From positions 248,001-312,000 of the forward strand of contig JAPXFQ010001946.1 of assembly GCA_028564705.1 (NCBI GenBank): a DNA stretch of 64,000 bases. Direction: 5' to 3'. A program made the translations under genes and the position numbers. The notes under the pieces are model-generated. The model was not told the DNA's origin. It worked only from the letters and a program-made list of their open reading frames with translations, and made no database searches. The DNA comes from Apricaphanius iberus. Lineage: Eukaryota > Chordata > Actinopteri > Cyprinodontiformes > Aphaniidae. Each line of letters starts with the position of its first letter. Position 1 is the first letter of the stretch. Of the stretch, positions 22,808 to 34,592 are shown in pieces.

Positions 22808-24419
22808 CACTAGCCCCAATTGGTGCCTCTGTCCCTGTTTATTTTTAATGACCAAGCAAAGTTGTAAAAAAATAAAATAAATAAATAACAAAAATAAAAC
22901 ATAAATAACAAAATAAAACAAAATCTAGAATGATTTGAATTGGAGCGTTTTACTTAACCGGTTATACGCTTATATCCAAAAATTCAAAACACCAAAACCA
23001 CATTAGACAAGATGAACTATTGCAAGCATACTACCAGTTCGATCAAAAGCTAGTTGCTATTGTCTTAACATATCAACATGAATGATATGTTGTTGGACTT
23101 GCACAGTTGTGCGACCCAAAAGATGTCACTTATTATCCTTAAAGGCCTGGTCCATTCCCAGAGGCTTGGTCAACCCCCATATCCCCTCCCTCCCTGTGGT
23201 TCAGTATCTCTTCCCTCTCTCTGACCCCCTAGTCTGGCTCCATGCGAAAACCTTGCCGGCTCTAATTAAACTTTGGGCAGATTAGAACTTTGCCTTGTCA
23301 GTCTTTATTCATGCTTAAACAAGTTATTACTTTTTGAGAAATTAAATTAGCCGGCAATTAATTAATCGACACAGAGCTTGGAATGAGAACCAAGAGTGAG
23401 GGGGAGGGAGGGTGATGCAGTGGTGGCTGGGAGGTGAGGGGAAATGGAAGTGGAGGGAAAAAAAAGACTTAAAAACTGTGTGTGTTTGTGTGTGTGGGGG
23501 GGGGGTTAGTGGAGAGGGTTTTGGCAAAAAATGAAGGAAAAGGAGGCACAGATTCATCTCAGAGATGGAGGGATAGAAAAAGGAGGATATTAGATATATA
23601 AATGTCATCCGTTCTTTCACTAATTAGCAGGAGAGAGCAGCAAAGATGAAAATCTTTTTTGTTTTTTTGTTCAAACATTAACATTTGATGCTTTCAGAAG
23701 CCCACCCCTCCTCCCATGCCTCATGCGGAAAGGTTATTAGACAGAAAACCACTCCACCCCCTCCCTTGCTTTTCAAATCCAAAATTAATTCACCCCTGAC
23801 TCTCTCTGAGGGCAAAAAACAAACAGGCTTAAAAAGTAAAAGAAAAGATGCGGTGTTGTCTTCTTTGTTTCTGGGTCATATTTTTATTTATTTCAGATCC
23901 CTGGGGTTTCCTCTTTGTGTTCTCCTCTGTGACATCAATGTATTGACAGAAATATTTAAAATGACCCGACCCCGGTAACTTAGTCTGACTGAATAACAGG
24001 GTGAAAATTAAAACCCTTCCTTAGTTCTTCCAAAGAGCTGTCTAATCTTCTGATATATTTGCTTTTCTCTGATCCTACTGTACAAAATCAATTCACAATT
24101 ACTCAAAACATATATTGTAAAAAGTAATTTGCACACAAATGCCCCTTAACTAAATGCTTTCTTTATTTCCTGATTCTAGTCTTTATATGGTGTTATAAAG
24201 ACACCTATGGTGTATAGGTGTTATCATAAAAATATAGCCAAACTTTCTTATTTACTGCAGAAATCAGTATTGACTCACAGTTAGAGAAGATACTGTTCAG
24301 TGAGAAACCATGCAGACAAATGAGAAAGATGATCATTCTATGTTTTAAAGAGGAGGGTCATTGAGAACAACCTCAAATACTTATAAAATGTTGCTCTAAA
24401 CATGCTATACTTTATTAGA
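22808..24419. other. Intronic DNA, one candidate conserved block
   Basis: 23130-23345 is complex, pyrimidine-rich and repeat-free (ccatgcgaaaaccttgccgg then taattaaactttgggcag). It may be a conserved non-coding element, but there is no comparative evidence. The G run at 23498-23506 and the remainder are unremarkable. Confidence 0.35.
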
Positions 24420-25265
24420 TACGTATCAAAGTGTCTCGAACATTTTCTCATTTTGTGATGATACAACCATAAACTATGATGTGTTTTCGTAGGAGTAGAT
24501 CTATTAGTCCAGAGGTGCCCAAGTCCAGTCCTTGAGATTGACTATCCTGTAACTCTATATGCCCCCCTTCTCTAACACACCTAAATCAAACCGCTCATCA
24601 ATATTATTTAGCTCTTCAGAGGCCTGGTAGTGAGCTATCACTTTGATCCAGGTATGCCGGAGAAAGGAGGCATCCAAAAGTTGCAGGATGGTAGATCTCA
24701 ATGAATGGATTTGGGGGCCCTTGTGTTAGATCAACACAGATAAACTGCATAATTGTAAATTACAAGAAAAATGGTGCAAAGTTTTCAAATTTCTGTCCAA
24801 TTTGCTTTGCAAAATAGTTCAAGCTCAGTCAGATTGGAGGTACTCGGCCATTTTATCACATGGTAATGCTCTGAAGCACCTTCGTCTACTTTTGTTCAAT
24901 TATTACTTTCTTGTTTCCAGTCATATTTTGTAAACTAAAAGAGATGTCTTGTCTGCAGATTCCTCTATCCGAGCTGTGGCGGAAGTTTTCTCCAGCGTTA
25001 CATTGAACCTCTTGACCTCATCTCTGATCAGTAATTTATTTGCCTTTGCAGTTGTGCCATACTCTTTAGATTTTTAGATAAAATGATTAGATAGTGATTA
25101 ATCAGATAGATCTTTAAAGCTCAAAATGTTACTTTTTACCCTGATTTGAGCTTCTCTGTAACTTTATCCCTGACCCATGATGTGTGTCTCTTGGGCTACA
25201 GAAGATGATTGTTCAAAAATGTTCTCGAATACATTTCTGAATAGAATTAAATCTCACATGATAAC
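24420..25265 (-). mobile_element. Tc1-like relic (family A), interrupted by a MITE
   Basis: 24433-24500 matches family A terminal DNA (cattttctcattttgtgatg, family cattttgtcacattacaacc). After the inserted MITE, 24725-24830 continues the same consensus (agatcaacacag, ctgcataattgtaa, gttttcaaattt). Minus-strand transposase remnants follow: the words 'ctcagtcagattggaggtac' and 'cctcatctctgatcagtaat', then 'gcagttgtgccatactcttt' and 'aactttatccctgaccca' are the antisense of the family's coding region. Large internal deletions and stops are present. Confidence 0.75.
24508..24721. mobile_element. hAT-like MITE nested in the Tc1 relic
   Basis: It begins tccagaggtgcccaagtcca and ends atggatttgggggccct, imperfect inverted ends. 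The flanks tctattag (24500-24507) and tgtgttag (24722-24729) agree at 6 of 8 bases, as expected for an old 8-bp hAT-type duplication. Inner words (cttcagaggcctggtagtga) match a repeat that is very common in fish. No coding capacity. Confidence 0.65.
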
Positions 25266-28200
25266 TGTTCATAAAACAGAAGTTAATGTTATGTACTGTT
25301 ACTATACAAGTGTTAAATGAGTGATGTCTCTCAATCTATGTTTTTATGGTTCCATTTTTGTATGTAAATATTCTATCATTTGTGAATATTAATACATTTA
25401 AACACTACATTTCTCTGGCGATCTTGGTTACCTAAACAGAAAGTGAAAATCTGGTGCTGATGTTTTATTAGAAGCCCAGCATACATTGGTGATAGCTCTT
25501 TAGAAAAAGACTTTAAAAATCTTTAGTGTGAGCTTCTCACAGAAGTAAAAGGAGTTTTGATTTGAAGCGTTTTGTGTTTTGAAAGTGACCCCCGAAAAAA
25601 CAAGAGAAAGCAAATGCGACGGAAAGCGCCCAAAGCTAAATCAAGTACAATAACACAGCAGCTTCTGCTGGCCATAAATATTTGACCACTTCACCCAGCT
25701 GAGAACGAGTAGAAAGGGAGGATCTGGGAGTGAAGCAAAGAGAGAGGTCATTAAAGATGCAAAGGAACATGGTTTGTGTTTGCTTTGAATGCACAAACTG
25801 ACCTAAATATACAAACTTTGTCCAGGCCGCATCACATCTGCATGTGTTTAAAGAGAAATCCTGCACTTGCCTTTTCTCTGCTTCAGTAAATGGGACCCAC
25901 TTTTGTAATTTTATGCAGAAGGTTCTCTGTTGGAAACCATATGCTGAAAAATACTAATTTCTGATTGGTTAGGGTTCCTTCCATTAAACCATTAAGCATA
26001 GACTGCAATTTCAACTTGCCGCATTGTTATTTTTGAGTTTTTCCTTTACTCTCTTCGCACTAATCTGCATGAAATGGTATTTAAATGTTTTAAGTTGTTT
26101 CCATTATTGTAGTAGCTAGTCCTAAGATAAGAAAGCTAATACAGATACTGCTGTTTACAAAAATGCAGAGGTAAGTAGCAGACTACTGATGCTATAAAAC
26201 AATCAATATTGTTATTAATGGGGCTTAAAAGTAAACATAAAGATATAAAAGCGATTACTAAAATCGTTCCAAAATGTTTTATTTCCCCTTTAAGCCATCT
26301 TCGTCTGAGTGTAACTACAACAATTATAGTTCACATTAAACTTTGATATTACATCATTTTAAATGGTTATTGGTTTCGTTCTTATTTGTTAAATTTTTAC
26401 CATTTTATATTGTGGTAGTATGAAAGTTTTCATTAATATTTCATATTAACTTAATTGTTTAGTTGAGCCTTAGCTAATTAAATAATTTTTACAGGAAGTT
26501 TGAATTAATCTAGTTGATAAACTCACATTTGGAGAGAGGTTGTACATAGTAATTCTGTAAACGTGTTGCGCCATACTGTTCAAGAATGTTAGTGTTAAAT
26601 TTAATCCTTCATATATTGGTGCAATGGAGAATGAAAACTATTTGGCAGTTATTTCCTCATAATCAGGTGGTCATCCGACTTGATCATTTTGATTTACATG
26701 ACTATTTTTGTTGATAATTGCATTTGGTACTTATTAATAGTTGTTTGTTGTACAAATTGAGACAAATGTAGAAAGTTTTGGCTGTCAGCATGATGGTAGT
26801 AAATCAAACATCTTATAACAACTGTAATACATGGCAAGGGACAATGATTGCTCGGTTGATTTTTGCCACCAGAGGACTCAGTAATTTTGCAGTCACTGTC
26901 AAGTCAAGAAGTTATACTAAAGCATTCTGTACATATGTACTTAGAATCATCAGTCGAGATTATCCTAACCTGTCAATATAAAAACTGGAATCTTGTCTGT
27001 TTGTTGTTTTATATTACAAAGAGCAAATCGGCTGATTAAACAGATTGTACTGAATCTGGATTTATTTGTGCAAAACCCCTGGCTTCATAATGAAAAACAT
27101 TTTTTTTAAAGCAGTTCTAGATTATTGAAATATAATTAATAATTTACTTTAATCTTTGCATGCAACATGTTATATACTTACATAATTTGTCTGTGATAAG
27201 CAGCACTAATCCACCTCTAATCAGACAGAAATACATAATCATTTTTGCAAAAGAGCTCTAAATTCATCAAACATCTATCAACAGAGAGAACTCTATTGTG
27301 AAGCTTTGAAATGTGATGATATCTGATAAGAATGATGCACAAAACAACTGTAATAATATCAAAATTGTTTAAAAGAAAATAGATTGTTTTCCTTTCATGT
27401 TCCCGCTGAGAGTAAGAGACATGACTCTCGTGTGAATTGGCTGTCAAACTGGACTTCCATAGCTGTCAGCGCTGTTTTCCATGCATCAAACAGCCCCTAA
27501 TGTTGTAGGTTTAAAGTGTTCCTGTTTACGCCTGTCTCTTGAAGTTAACTCACACAGTCGCTCATCACGCAGCAAAGCCAAGACAGTAAACCAAACCGAG
27601 TGACCCGCCCCCGTAAATAACATCAACCAGCCGGGAAATAAAGAGAGAAAAATCTGAGGAACCTGCACATCACATGTGAGAGGGGACCGAATTAGCGACG
27701 AGGTGAAATGAATCTACATGAACAGAGAAACCAGTCAATTATTAATAGTCTACAGAAAGAAAAAAAAGAAAAAAAGAAGTGCTCACACTCACACTTCCAC
27801 CCCAGTGGAATTGGCCCACTATGAAGGAAAAATTCAATTATCCTACAAAAGTGAATAAATTTACTGCATCGTAGCCCCCCGGCTGTAGCTGGGGCTGCCT
27901 TTTTCCCAGGATGCACTGTGGAGGTGAAAAAGGGGGGATGAGGCTTATTAACGGGACCTCACAGTCTTTTAGCTCTGTCACACTGAATCTGAACTCAAAG
28001 CTGTTCTTTCATGTTAAGAATCACAGTGTGTGGAGCCAATCACGATCGACGTAAAACAGTCAGCGTTCCAAAAGCAACAAATAGACACAAACTAAAGAAA
28101 CTTTTGTTTCAAACTAGTAAAAGTTCAGAGCTTAATATTCCAGAGAATGTTTTAATAAGTGCATAACATGTACAGTATTTCACACCAGTAGGTTCGATTC

Positions 28201-28444
28201 ATTTGAGGACCAAATTACTGCTCTACAGTATGGGATATTAATAACTTATATATCGCATGTAATATGCAGATGGTTTCTATTATATATTTCACATGTAGAG
28301 GGCTCAGTGGGAAGATGTTTTTAAGTGTTTTCAGGATGAGTTATCTTCAGGGTATAATTTGATAATGACCACATTCACAGAAAATCCATCCCAAGGGTCA
28401 GACAGGGCAATTTAAAAAAAAGAAAAGAAAAAAAAAAGAAAATA
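25266..28444. other. Intronic DNA with a candidate conserved block at 27440-27980
   Basis: Mostly AT-rich with no recognised element. 27440-27980 stands out as complex, CpG-containing and repeat-free, with homeodomain-type words (caattattaatag, attcaattatcc). It is a reasonable candidate for a conserved regulatory element of the host gene. This is inference from composition only. Confidence 0.35.
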
Positions 28445-28775
28445 CAAAAACACATTACAATTAAAGTTCATGACAGGGAAAATAGAATAAGAGAGAACAA
28501 GTACGGCTTGTTCAGAAGAGTTGAAGGACAAAGCCTCTTTTCTTTAAGAATAATGTGGCTGCATAGCTTGGGTTTTCAAAGAGGCATCTGGATTAAGCAA
28601 ATACTTCTAGAATGATGGGCCTTGGGCAGATAAGACCAATGAAGTGATTTTTGACCATGGACAGTGCGATGGTTACCAAAGGCTATATATGGAGAAAACC
28701 AAATTGAGCATAAGAGGACAAACACCTCATTATTTTAGCATGGGGGTTGAAGGGTGATGGTTGGGACTTCAAGCT
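28445..28775 (+). pseudogene. Tc1-like transposase middle fragment (family B)
   Basis: The plus strand keeps the family's order of words: 'ttaaagttcatgacagg', 'gaacaagtacggcttgttca', 'aaagcctcttttctttaaga', 'acaaacacctcattattt', then 'gggttgaagggtgatggt'. These correspond to the region from the end of the DNA-binding part to the HGGG.M block of the catalytic domain. Stops and frameshifts abound. No terminal repeats are seen. Confidence 0.65.
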
Positions 28776-31700
28776 TAATTCAGAGGATGACTTTCCATTC
28801 AACATGGTCTTTTTTTGTGAAAATACTTATAAATATCTTTTTTAAAGTCTAAAATTAAATCTTTGAATTTGTGGCAAAGGTTTAAGCTTGATTAATGTCA
28901 GTCTTGGATGTTAGACTGATTACTATATTAAAAATAAATTAATAAGAATAACAATATGATTGGATTTGTGACATGAGCCTCACTCCTTAATGTTGGTCAG
29001 TTACTGCTCTAAAAAATGTCATTGAGCTTCTGGTATGTAACACCATGGGGAATCAATTATGGTAAATATTGCTGCAAAGCATGAAATAGGTTCAAATGTA
29101 TTTTATTTTTCTTCTTTTGCAAACACATATTCAACTCCCTCATGACAAGGGGACATGATTTATAGACCTTGAGGAATATTTGGGATAAATCATGCCAGAT
29201 AAAAAGATTTAGATCTATACCATGCTCTCATAGAAAACTTCATACATCATACCTAAATGTGATCTGGAATTTCTACTGCTGCCCATATGACATTTTTTCT
29301 CACTCTGCACTCCGGATTGTGTTTAATGTTAGACAGGGAATGTCAACGCTTCTTGATCTCATTGTGAGGGCTAAGTCTGTTTGCATAAAAATATATTTAA
29401 TAATCTACTTTTAATTTAACACAAGATCTCTAATTGTCTTTGTGCATAATACTTATCTCCAATTTCCACCACTGCAACATTGTGAGTAAATGTGTGTCTA
29501 AAAGGGTGGGCATGATGCGACAAAGCCCAGAAAATTCTGGAAAAGCTTAACAAAAAGCAGTCAAAGTTATAGAATTCAACATCTGTGTGATAAAATGTCA
29601 AGTGAACAGCACATAAAACATCAACCCTCACCAGGAAAGCCTTTTAGGACCACAGGTTCAGGGAAAGAAAATCAAAATTCAAACCACCCAAAAAGCCTGC
29701 CACTGCAAGGCTAGAGGGGATTCAGAGGGAAGTCTACAGAAAAAAACAACTTAAGAGTTTCAGAAATGGAAAGCCTAACAAAGATGGGTGCAGCCAGACA
29801 GGCTGGAGTAGGATGAATTCTAAAAGCAAGTCTGGAAATTGTTGTCGGTAGAGTTGCTAGTCTGAACAGAGAAGGCCCCATACCCACTTTAGGTAACAAC
29901 CTTTTTTCTCTGTTACACCCTCCATTTGTTACCAGGCTGCAAGTAAACATTGAATCTGTGTTGTATAAATTCCCAAGCGAAGCTTCAGCAGCTCTCCACA
30001 GACATATCCATCAGCTTTCGGAGAGATTTTTTTTTTCTTCCTCTTTGTCAGCGGCAGGTTTTCATGTTTCCTCACAGATCGTTTCTATCTTTCCGAGCTG
30101 ATTGCACGTTGGGCGTGACGACTGTCAGCGGCTCTGCTCCGATCCGCTTCCTGTTTGATCCGACAGGAAGAGTGTGTACCTGCAGCTGATTGATGCTTTT
30201 CTTGTGGCTCAGTGATGCTGCAGACAGATTGATGCTGACACATATGACTGGCCGCACGGAACAACATGTGGCAGACGCGTCGACAAACACTGTGTTGTGC
30301 TTAGGTGCATCAGCTCGGCCCTATCTCAGGGGAAATTTGAGCTCATTTGAGCAACAAGAAGAGGCTATTTCATTCTGCTGAAGACTGAGTGGACAGAATT
30401 GGTTATTAGCACTCACTTATTTGCTTCCTGTTCGTTGCCTATGCATAAATATTATATAACAGAAGGAGGAAAGGGACAGAGACTGGAAGGTAATCATTCC
30501 GAAACGGAAGGAAATGAGGAACATAATATTTTACTTCTCACTGTTTACTTATCTAGCCAACTCTGGAGATTCACAACAAATTGCTCTACCTGAAAGTAAA
30601 ACAACTCAAGATTATTCATGCGAGAGGATCTGACTCTTTCACTTGGAAAAAAAGAAGAGTAACTTGTCAGATTTTGAGATATTTTCTGCAGTATGAAGAA
30701 TAATTTCCCCTCATCTTCAGACAGAAGAGGTAGACTTTTCTTTCTGTCCTCCTTCCCCAGGAACCTAAAAGTGAAAAGTCCTCTAACAGAAGTCGAGTCC
30801 GTAACTGTGAATCCAGGCTGCAGATAACTGATGTTGTTCTCTGGAGGGAAACTGCCTCAGCAGCTCGACTTCATGACCCCCCGCCACCCCCCCCCCCCCC
30901 CAAAAAAAAATTTTAAAAAAAATGGTACAGTGCTGCAGCTGGTGGAAGAAGGAGCAACTCTGCAGTTGCAAACATCAAAGCTAGGTAACCAAGTTACAAT
31001 TCCTTCCGAGGAGCAATACCTTCACTGAGCAGACATGACAAAGTACTTAACAATAAAACATAAAGGAAAGTGACAATGTACAGAGAGAAACTGAATATCA
31101 AAAATAGATTTATAGATGTATGTAAAGTAGGTCTTGGTCTACTTTTTAAAATTCATGTTGTTATGATTGTGTTTAGATAATTTGATTCACAGCATTCTAT
31201 TCATGCCAATTTACTCAAATTTTACTTTTTGGGACTTTGATCTCAGTTTATAAAGGAATCCAGAATCCCATGGAAGTTGTCTTCCCTATTCAGATAGAGC
31301 AGGAAATTTACTTTCACTGATCAAGTTTAGAAATGATCTGATTTGGATGTAAGTTGGTCTAAATTAAAACCATTATTGGGAATCTAAATGAAACTGGAAC
31401 TTCTAGAACAGTCACTAGAGAGCATAAGAGGTGACTTCATGTGGATTCCAGATTTTGTACTTGTCAAAGCCTTGGAAAAGCCAGATGGTCAGATCATTCA
31501 CAATTTTAGCAAACTTTGCAAAAGAAAAATTCCATATTTTATGGTACTACCCGACCTACTTCTATGGAGCAATGAGAAGGCAAAGACTGTGTAAAATGAT
31601 ACCCCAGCATCACTTAACACACATAGAAACCAAAAAGCCCCAACAGTCCAAGAATCAGTTATCACTGGATTGCCAATGTTCTCAATGCCGCAATAGTGAG

Positions 31701-31799
31701 GAGCAAGGGTGCAATATTTGATATACAATCTCAGTTGTTTTTCAGGTTTCATGTATTAAAATTCAGTTTAATAATAATCAATTCTCTCAGCAGAATGGA
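28776..31799. other. Intronic DNA, nothing firm
   Basis: No recognised gene or element. A C run followed by an A run at 30889-30920 is simple sequence. ORFs at 29950-30381 and 31388-31752 overlap in several frames and match nothing I know. Confidence 0.4.
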
Positions 31800-31990
31800 C
31801 TTTTACTACAGTGCCCACTCCTGAGTAATCAGAGCTCTCTATAACCCGGGGTAGGTCTCCGCAGTGTCCCCCGAATGATGGAACTCCTCACATTAACTCA
31901 AAGGCTAAACCTGGGCATCACAGGGAAGAAACTCAGTCCTGAAACATCTATCATGGATCTTGTGATCTATCAGCTTATCCCAACAGATTA
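31800..31990. repeat. Possible antisense LINE-derived fragment
   Basis: The words 'cccccgaatgatggaactcc', 'aactcaaaggctaaacctgg' and 'gggaagaaactcagtcctga', then 'tctatcatggatcttgtgat', resemble the series (ctcaaaggctgagcccagcc, ggagaaaactcatttcggcc, gtatccgggatctcgttc) found antisense in a widespread fish LINE-type repeat. Low identity. Confidence 0.35.
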
Positions 31991-33774
31991 TAAATATTTT
32001 TTTAAATCACAAAAAATATTTAGGTTTGTATATAAAGAGTGCTAGCTGTTCCAAGACCAGAAGATGGATGCTTCTTCGCACGAAAAAAATAAAAAATAAA
32101 AAAACATGTGTGACTGTATGTAACACAAACTAGGACACAAAGTGGAGCTAAAAAATAAAACAATCAAAGTTAAACAATAACGATTTCCCTATGTTACAGC
32201 CAACAAATATCAACACCTCACTTCAATATGGAGGTTCAGTGGATGACGGAAAAGATTTTCTGAAAATGCTGCTGCATTATTTTATTTTCATCATCAGAAA
32301 CTGAGAAACAAAGTGTTTTTTCCTTCATGTTCCCAATGTTTTTTCCTTCCACTCATTTTCATATTCTTTTTTCCTCTTGCCCTTTCGTCTTTCATCTTTT
32401 GTCCTTCCTGATTTTTGCTCACCTCTACCTGCATCTCTGTGAGTCTGAACTTTTCTTTCTGTCCATCGGTCTTTGTTCTTTCTCTCGGCAGCTTCTTCAC
32501 CCAACAAGGGGGATGAGGGACCAGACCTGCTGACATCAAAGTTCACTTTTCCTGTCTGTCTGTGTGTTTTCTATAAAATATTACGTTGAAAAAGGAAAAG
32601 AAACAAACATAGATGGTCTAAGAGAGACAGATCTGGTTTGCAGGAAAGTCGTCTGTGTGATCAATAAAAGCTGCAAACAGGTTTAAAATAAAAATGTGGA
32701 TAGAATAATTTTTACACAAGTTTGAAATGGTCCAGAATAATCCCAATAATGAAAAATAAAGGCGGGAAATGTGACTGGAATGTAAAGTAATCCAATGATA
32801 CAAGTGTCTGGAGTGAAACGAAACTGTCCAAGATATTTAGAACCTCTTAAAAACGTTTGCAGATAAATCAACTGCTTGAAAATAGCTGGAAAAGAATCCT
32901 AAATATCCCAACCAGAACACGCATCAGATCTTAACTTACAAGTCACATAACATCTGAAAGAATAAAAAGCCTTTTCTTTCTCAGCTAAAAACTGAAATAT
33001 TGAAATCAAGCTAAAACAAAACTTAGTAAAGACCAAAAGTGAAATAGTGAGCTTCAATGGAGAAGAGATCTGTGATGATAAGACAAAGAGAGAAGGAGGG
33101 ACATGAACGAGAGTTGGTGAGAAATGCAAAGACTCCAGACAGGTGACAGGAATTCTCTGCTTCAGGCTGCAGATGACCTCGACACAAACACACACACACA
33201 CAGCTTCCCCCCGATGTGTCTCTGAGTTTCCACACCGAGGTTAAATGTCATCAAAAGGCCTAGAGCCATACATGAACTGAATCCTCCAGCTGTGGGAGTC
33301 TCTGAGTGTTTCCATTGGTACACCCCAGGTAAGTCTGAGTGATTTGATGTGTGCGAGTGTGTTTAAATTATATCCAATACAATTCTATTCAGTTTAAAAT
33401 AAACATTTAAAAATGTAAACGTTTATTACAAGCAGTAGGAAACAAGGAAATTGGATGTTTTGTCTCTGCATGACAAATTAAGTTAGATAGTGTTCCGGTG
33501 CAGCTATTCCCACATTCTAATTTTTTTGAACAGTCTCCAAACACCAAAGTCCGTTCTGACATTAAAATTAGAAATTGATTAAGCGATTCAGTGCTACTTG
33601 TCCCCCACAATATAGATTCCATGAATGGTTTCATGATCTGCCTTTCTGAAAATCATGATGGGAAAATGAAGGTCCGTTCTTCTCTTTCTTTGAGGAAAAT
33701 TGGTTTGAAACAATTTAATATGTTTTTTCTACATTATAACAATCCAATATCTGTAATTGTCAAAATTGTACAGG
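31991..33774. other. Intronic DNA, nothing recognised
   Basis: Includes a pyrimidine-rich stretch (32310-32480) and a short (CA)n at 33186-33201. The complementary Lys/Glu- and Ser/Phe-rich ORFs over the former are composition artefacts. Confidence 0.4.
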
Positions 33775-33860
33775 ATGTACCCTGCCTTTTGCCTATTGAC
33801 CTCTTGTGAGCGGATTAAGACCAGCCCCCTGCAACCCTTCAGGATAGATGGATGGATTCA
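33775..33860 (+). repeat. Tail of a common GGAT-ended fish repeat
   Basis: 'gtaccctgccttttgcctat' then 'gaccagccccctgcaaccct' and 'gatagatggatgga' is the 3' end of the same repeat group as 506-650 and 63110-63235. Confidence 0.55.
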
Positions 33861-34255
33861 ACTTCTCCGCAATTGGAAATATTGCACTGTCTGTTGACAA
33901 AAGGTATTCATGTAGTCTGGCATGAACATTAAACAAATAGAATGAAAAATTTCAGTTGTATATTTTTCTACTTATTTAATATTTAAACTTTTTTCTCAAT
34001 TGATTGCAATGTGTTTGCAAGAGGATTTGAAGTTCTGTCATTATTATGTGCAACAAAATCTATCAAAACCAAAAGTGTAAGTTGTATATGTAGGTAGCTA
34101 TTGCCCTATTTAGAAAGAAGAATATAATCAAACATGCATACATCAAAAGAGGTTTATCTCCTCACAACACTGATGCAATCCAAGGGAAGATATGTAAAAG
34201 TAAGCGTAAGATTACATTATAACATAGAGAGTTTTATTATGCATACATTTTAAAT
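33861..34255. other. Intronic DNA, nothing recognised
   Basis: AT-rich, no features seen. Confidence 0.45.
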
Positions 34256-34315
34256 ATCTATCTATCTATATATCTATATACTGTATCTACAGTATATATA
34301 TATATATATATATAG
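34256..34315. repeat. (TATC)n and (TA)n microsatellite
   Basis: Several ctat units, then ctgtatctacagtatatata and a pure TA run to 34312. Confidence 0.9.
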
Positions 34316-34527
34316 TTAGCACTGTTGCCTTGCAGCAAGAAAGTTGTGGGTTCATATCCCGGCCCAGGGCCTTTCTGCTTCCTCCCACAGTCCAAAAACA
34401 TGACTGTCAGGTTAATTGATCACTCTAAATTGTCCGTAGGTGTGGGTGGGTGTGTGCGTGCATGGTTGTTTGTCCTGTCTGTCTCTATGTGGCCCCCCTT
34501 GAATAATAAGCGGTTCAGAAAATGGAT

Positions 34528-34528
<1 letters not shown>
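34316..34528 (+). repeat. SINE-like repeat with tRNA-type B box
   Basis: It starts tagcactgttgccttgcagc, carries a B-box-like gggttcatatccc (about 34349-34361), then cttcctcccacagtccaaaa, ggttaattgatcactctaaa and aggtgtgggtgggtgtgtg. It ends with aaaatggatggata, directly followed by a TA tract. The order is that of a very common teleost short repeat with the GGAT tail; a central part is deleted. Confidence 0.65.

Positions 34529-34590
<62 letters not shown>
34529..34590. repeat. (TA)n microsatellite
   Basis: About 31 TA units between the SINE tail and the Tc1 left end. The Tyr/Ile ORFs on both strands are artefacts. Confidence 0.95.

Positions 34591-34592
<2 letters not shown>

Noticed and set aside
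32294..32546. Lys/Glu-rich minus-strand ORFs
   Set aside because: Explained by a pyrimidine-rich stretch on the plus strand; low complexity and no domain.
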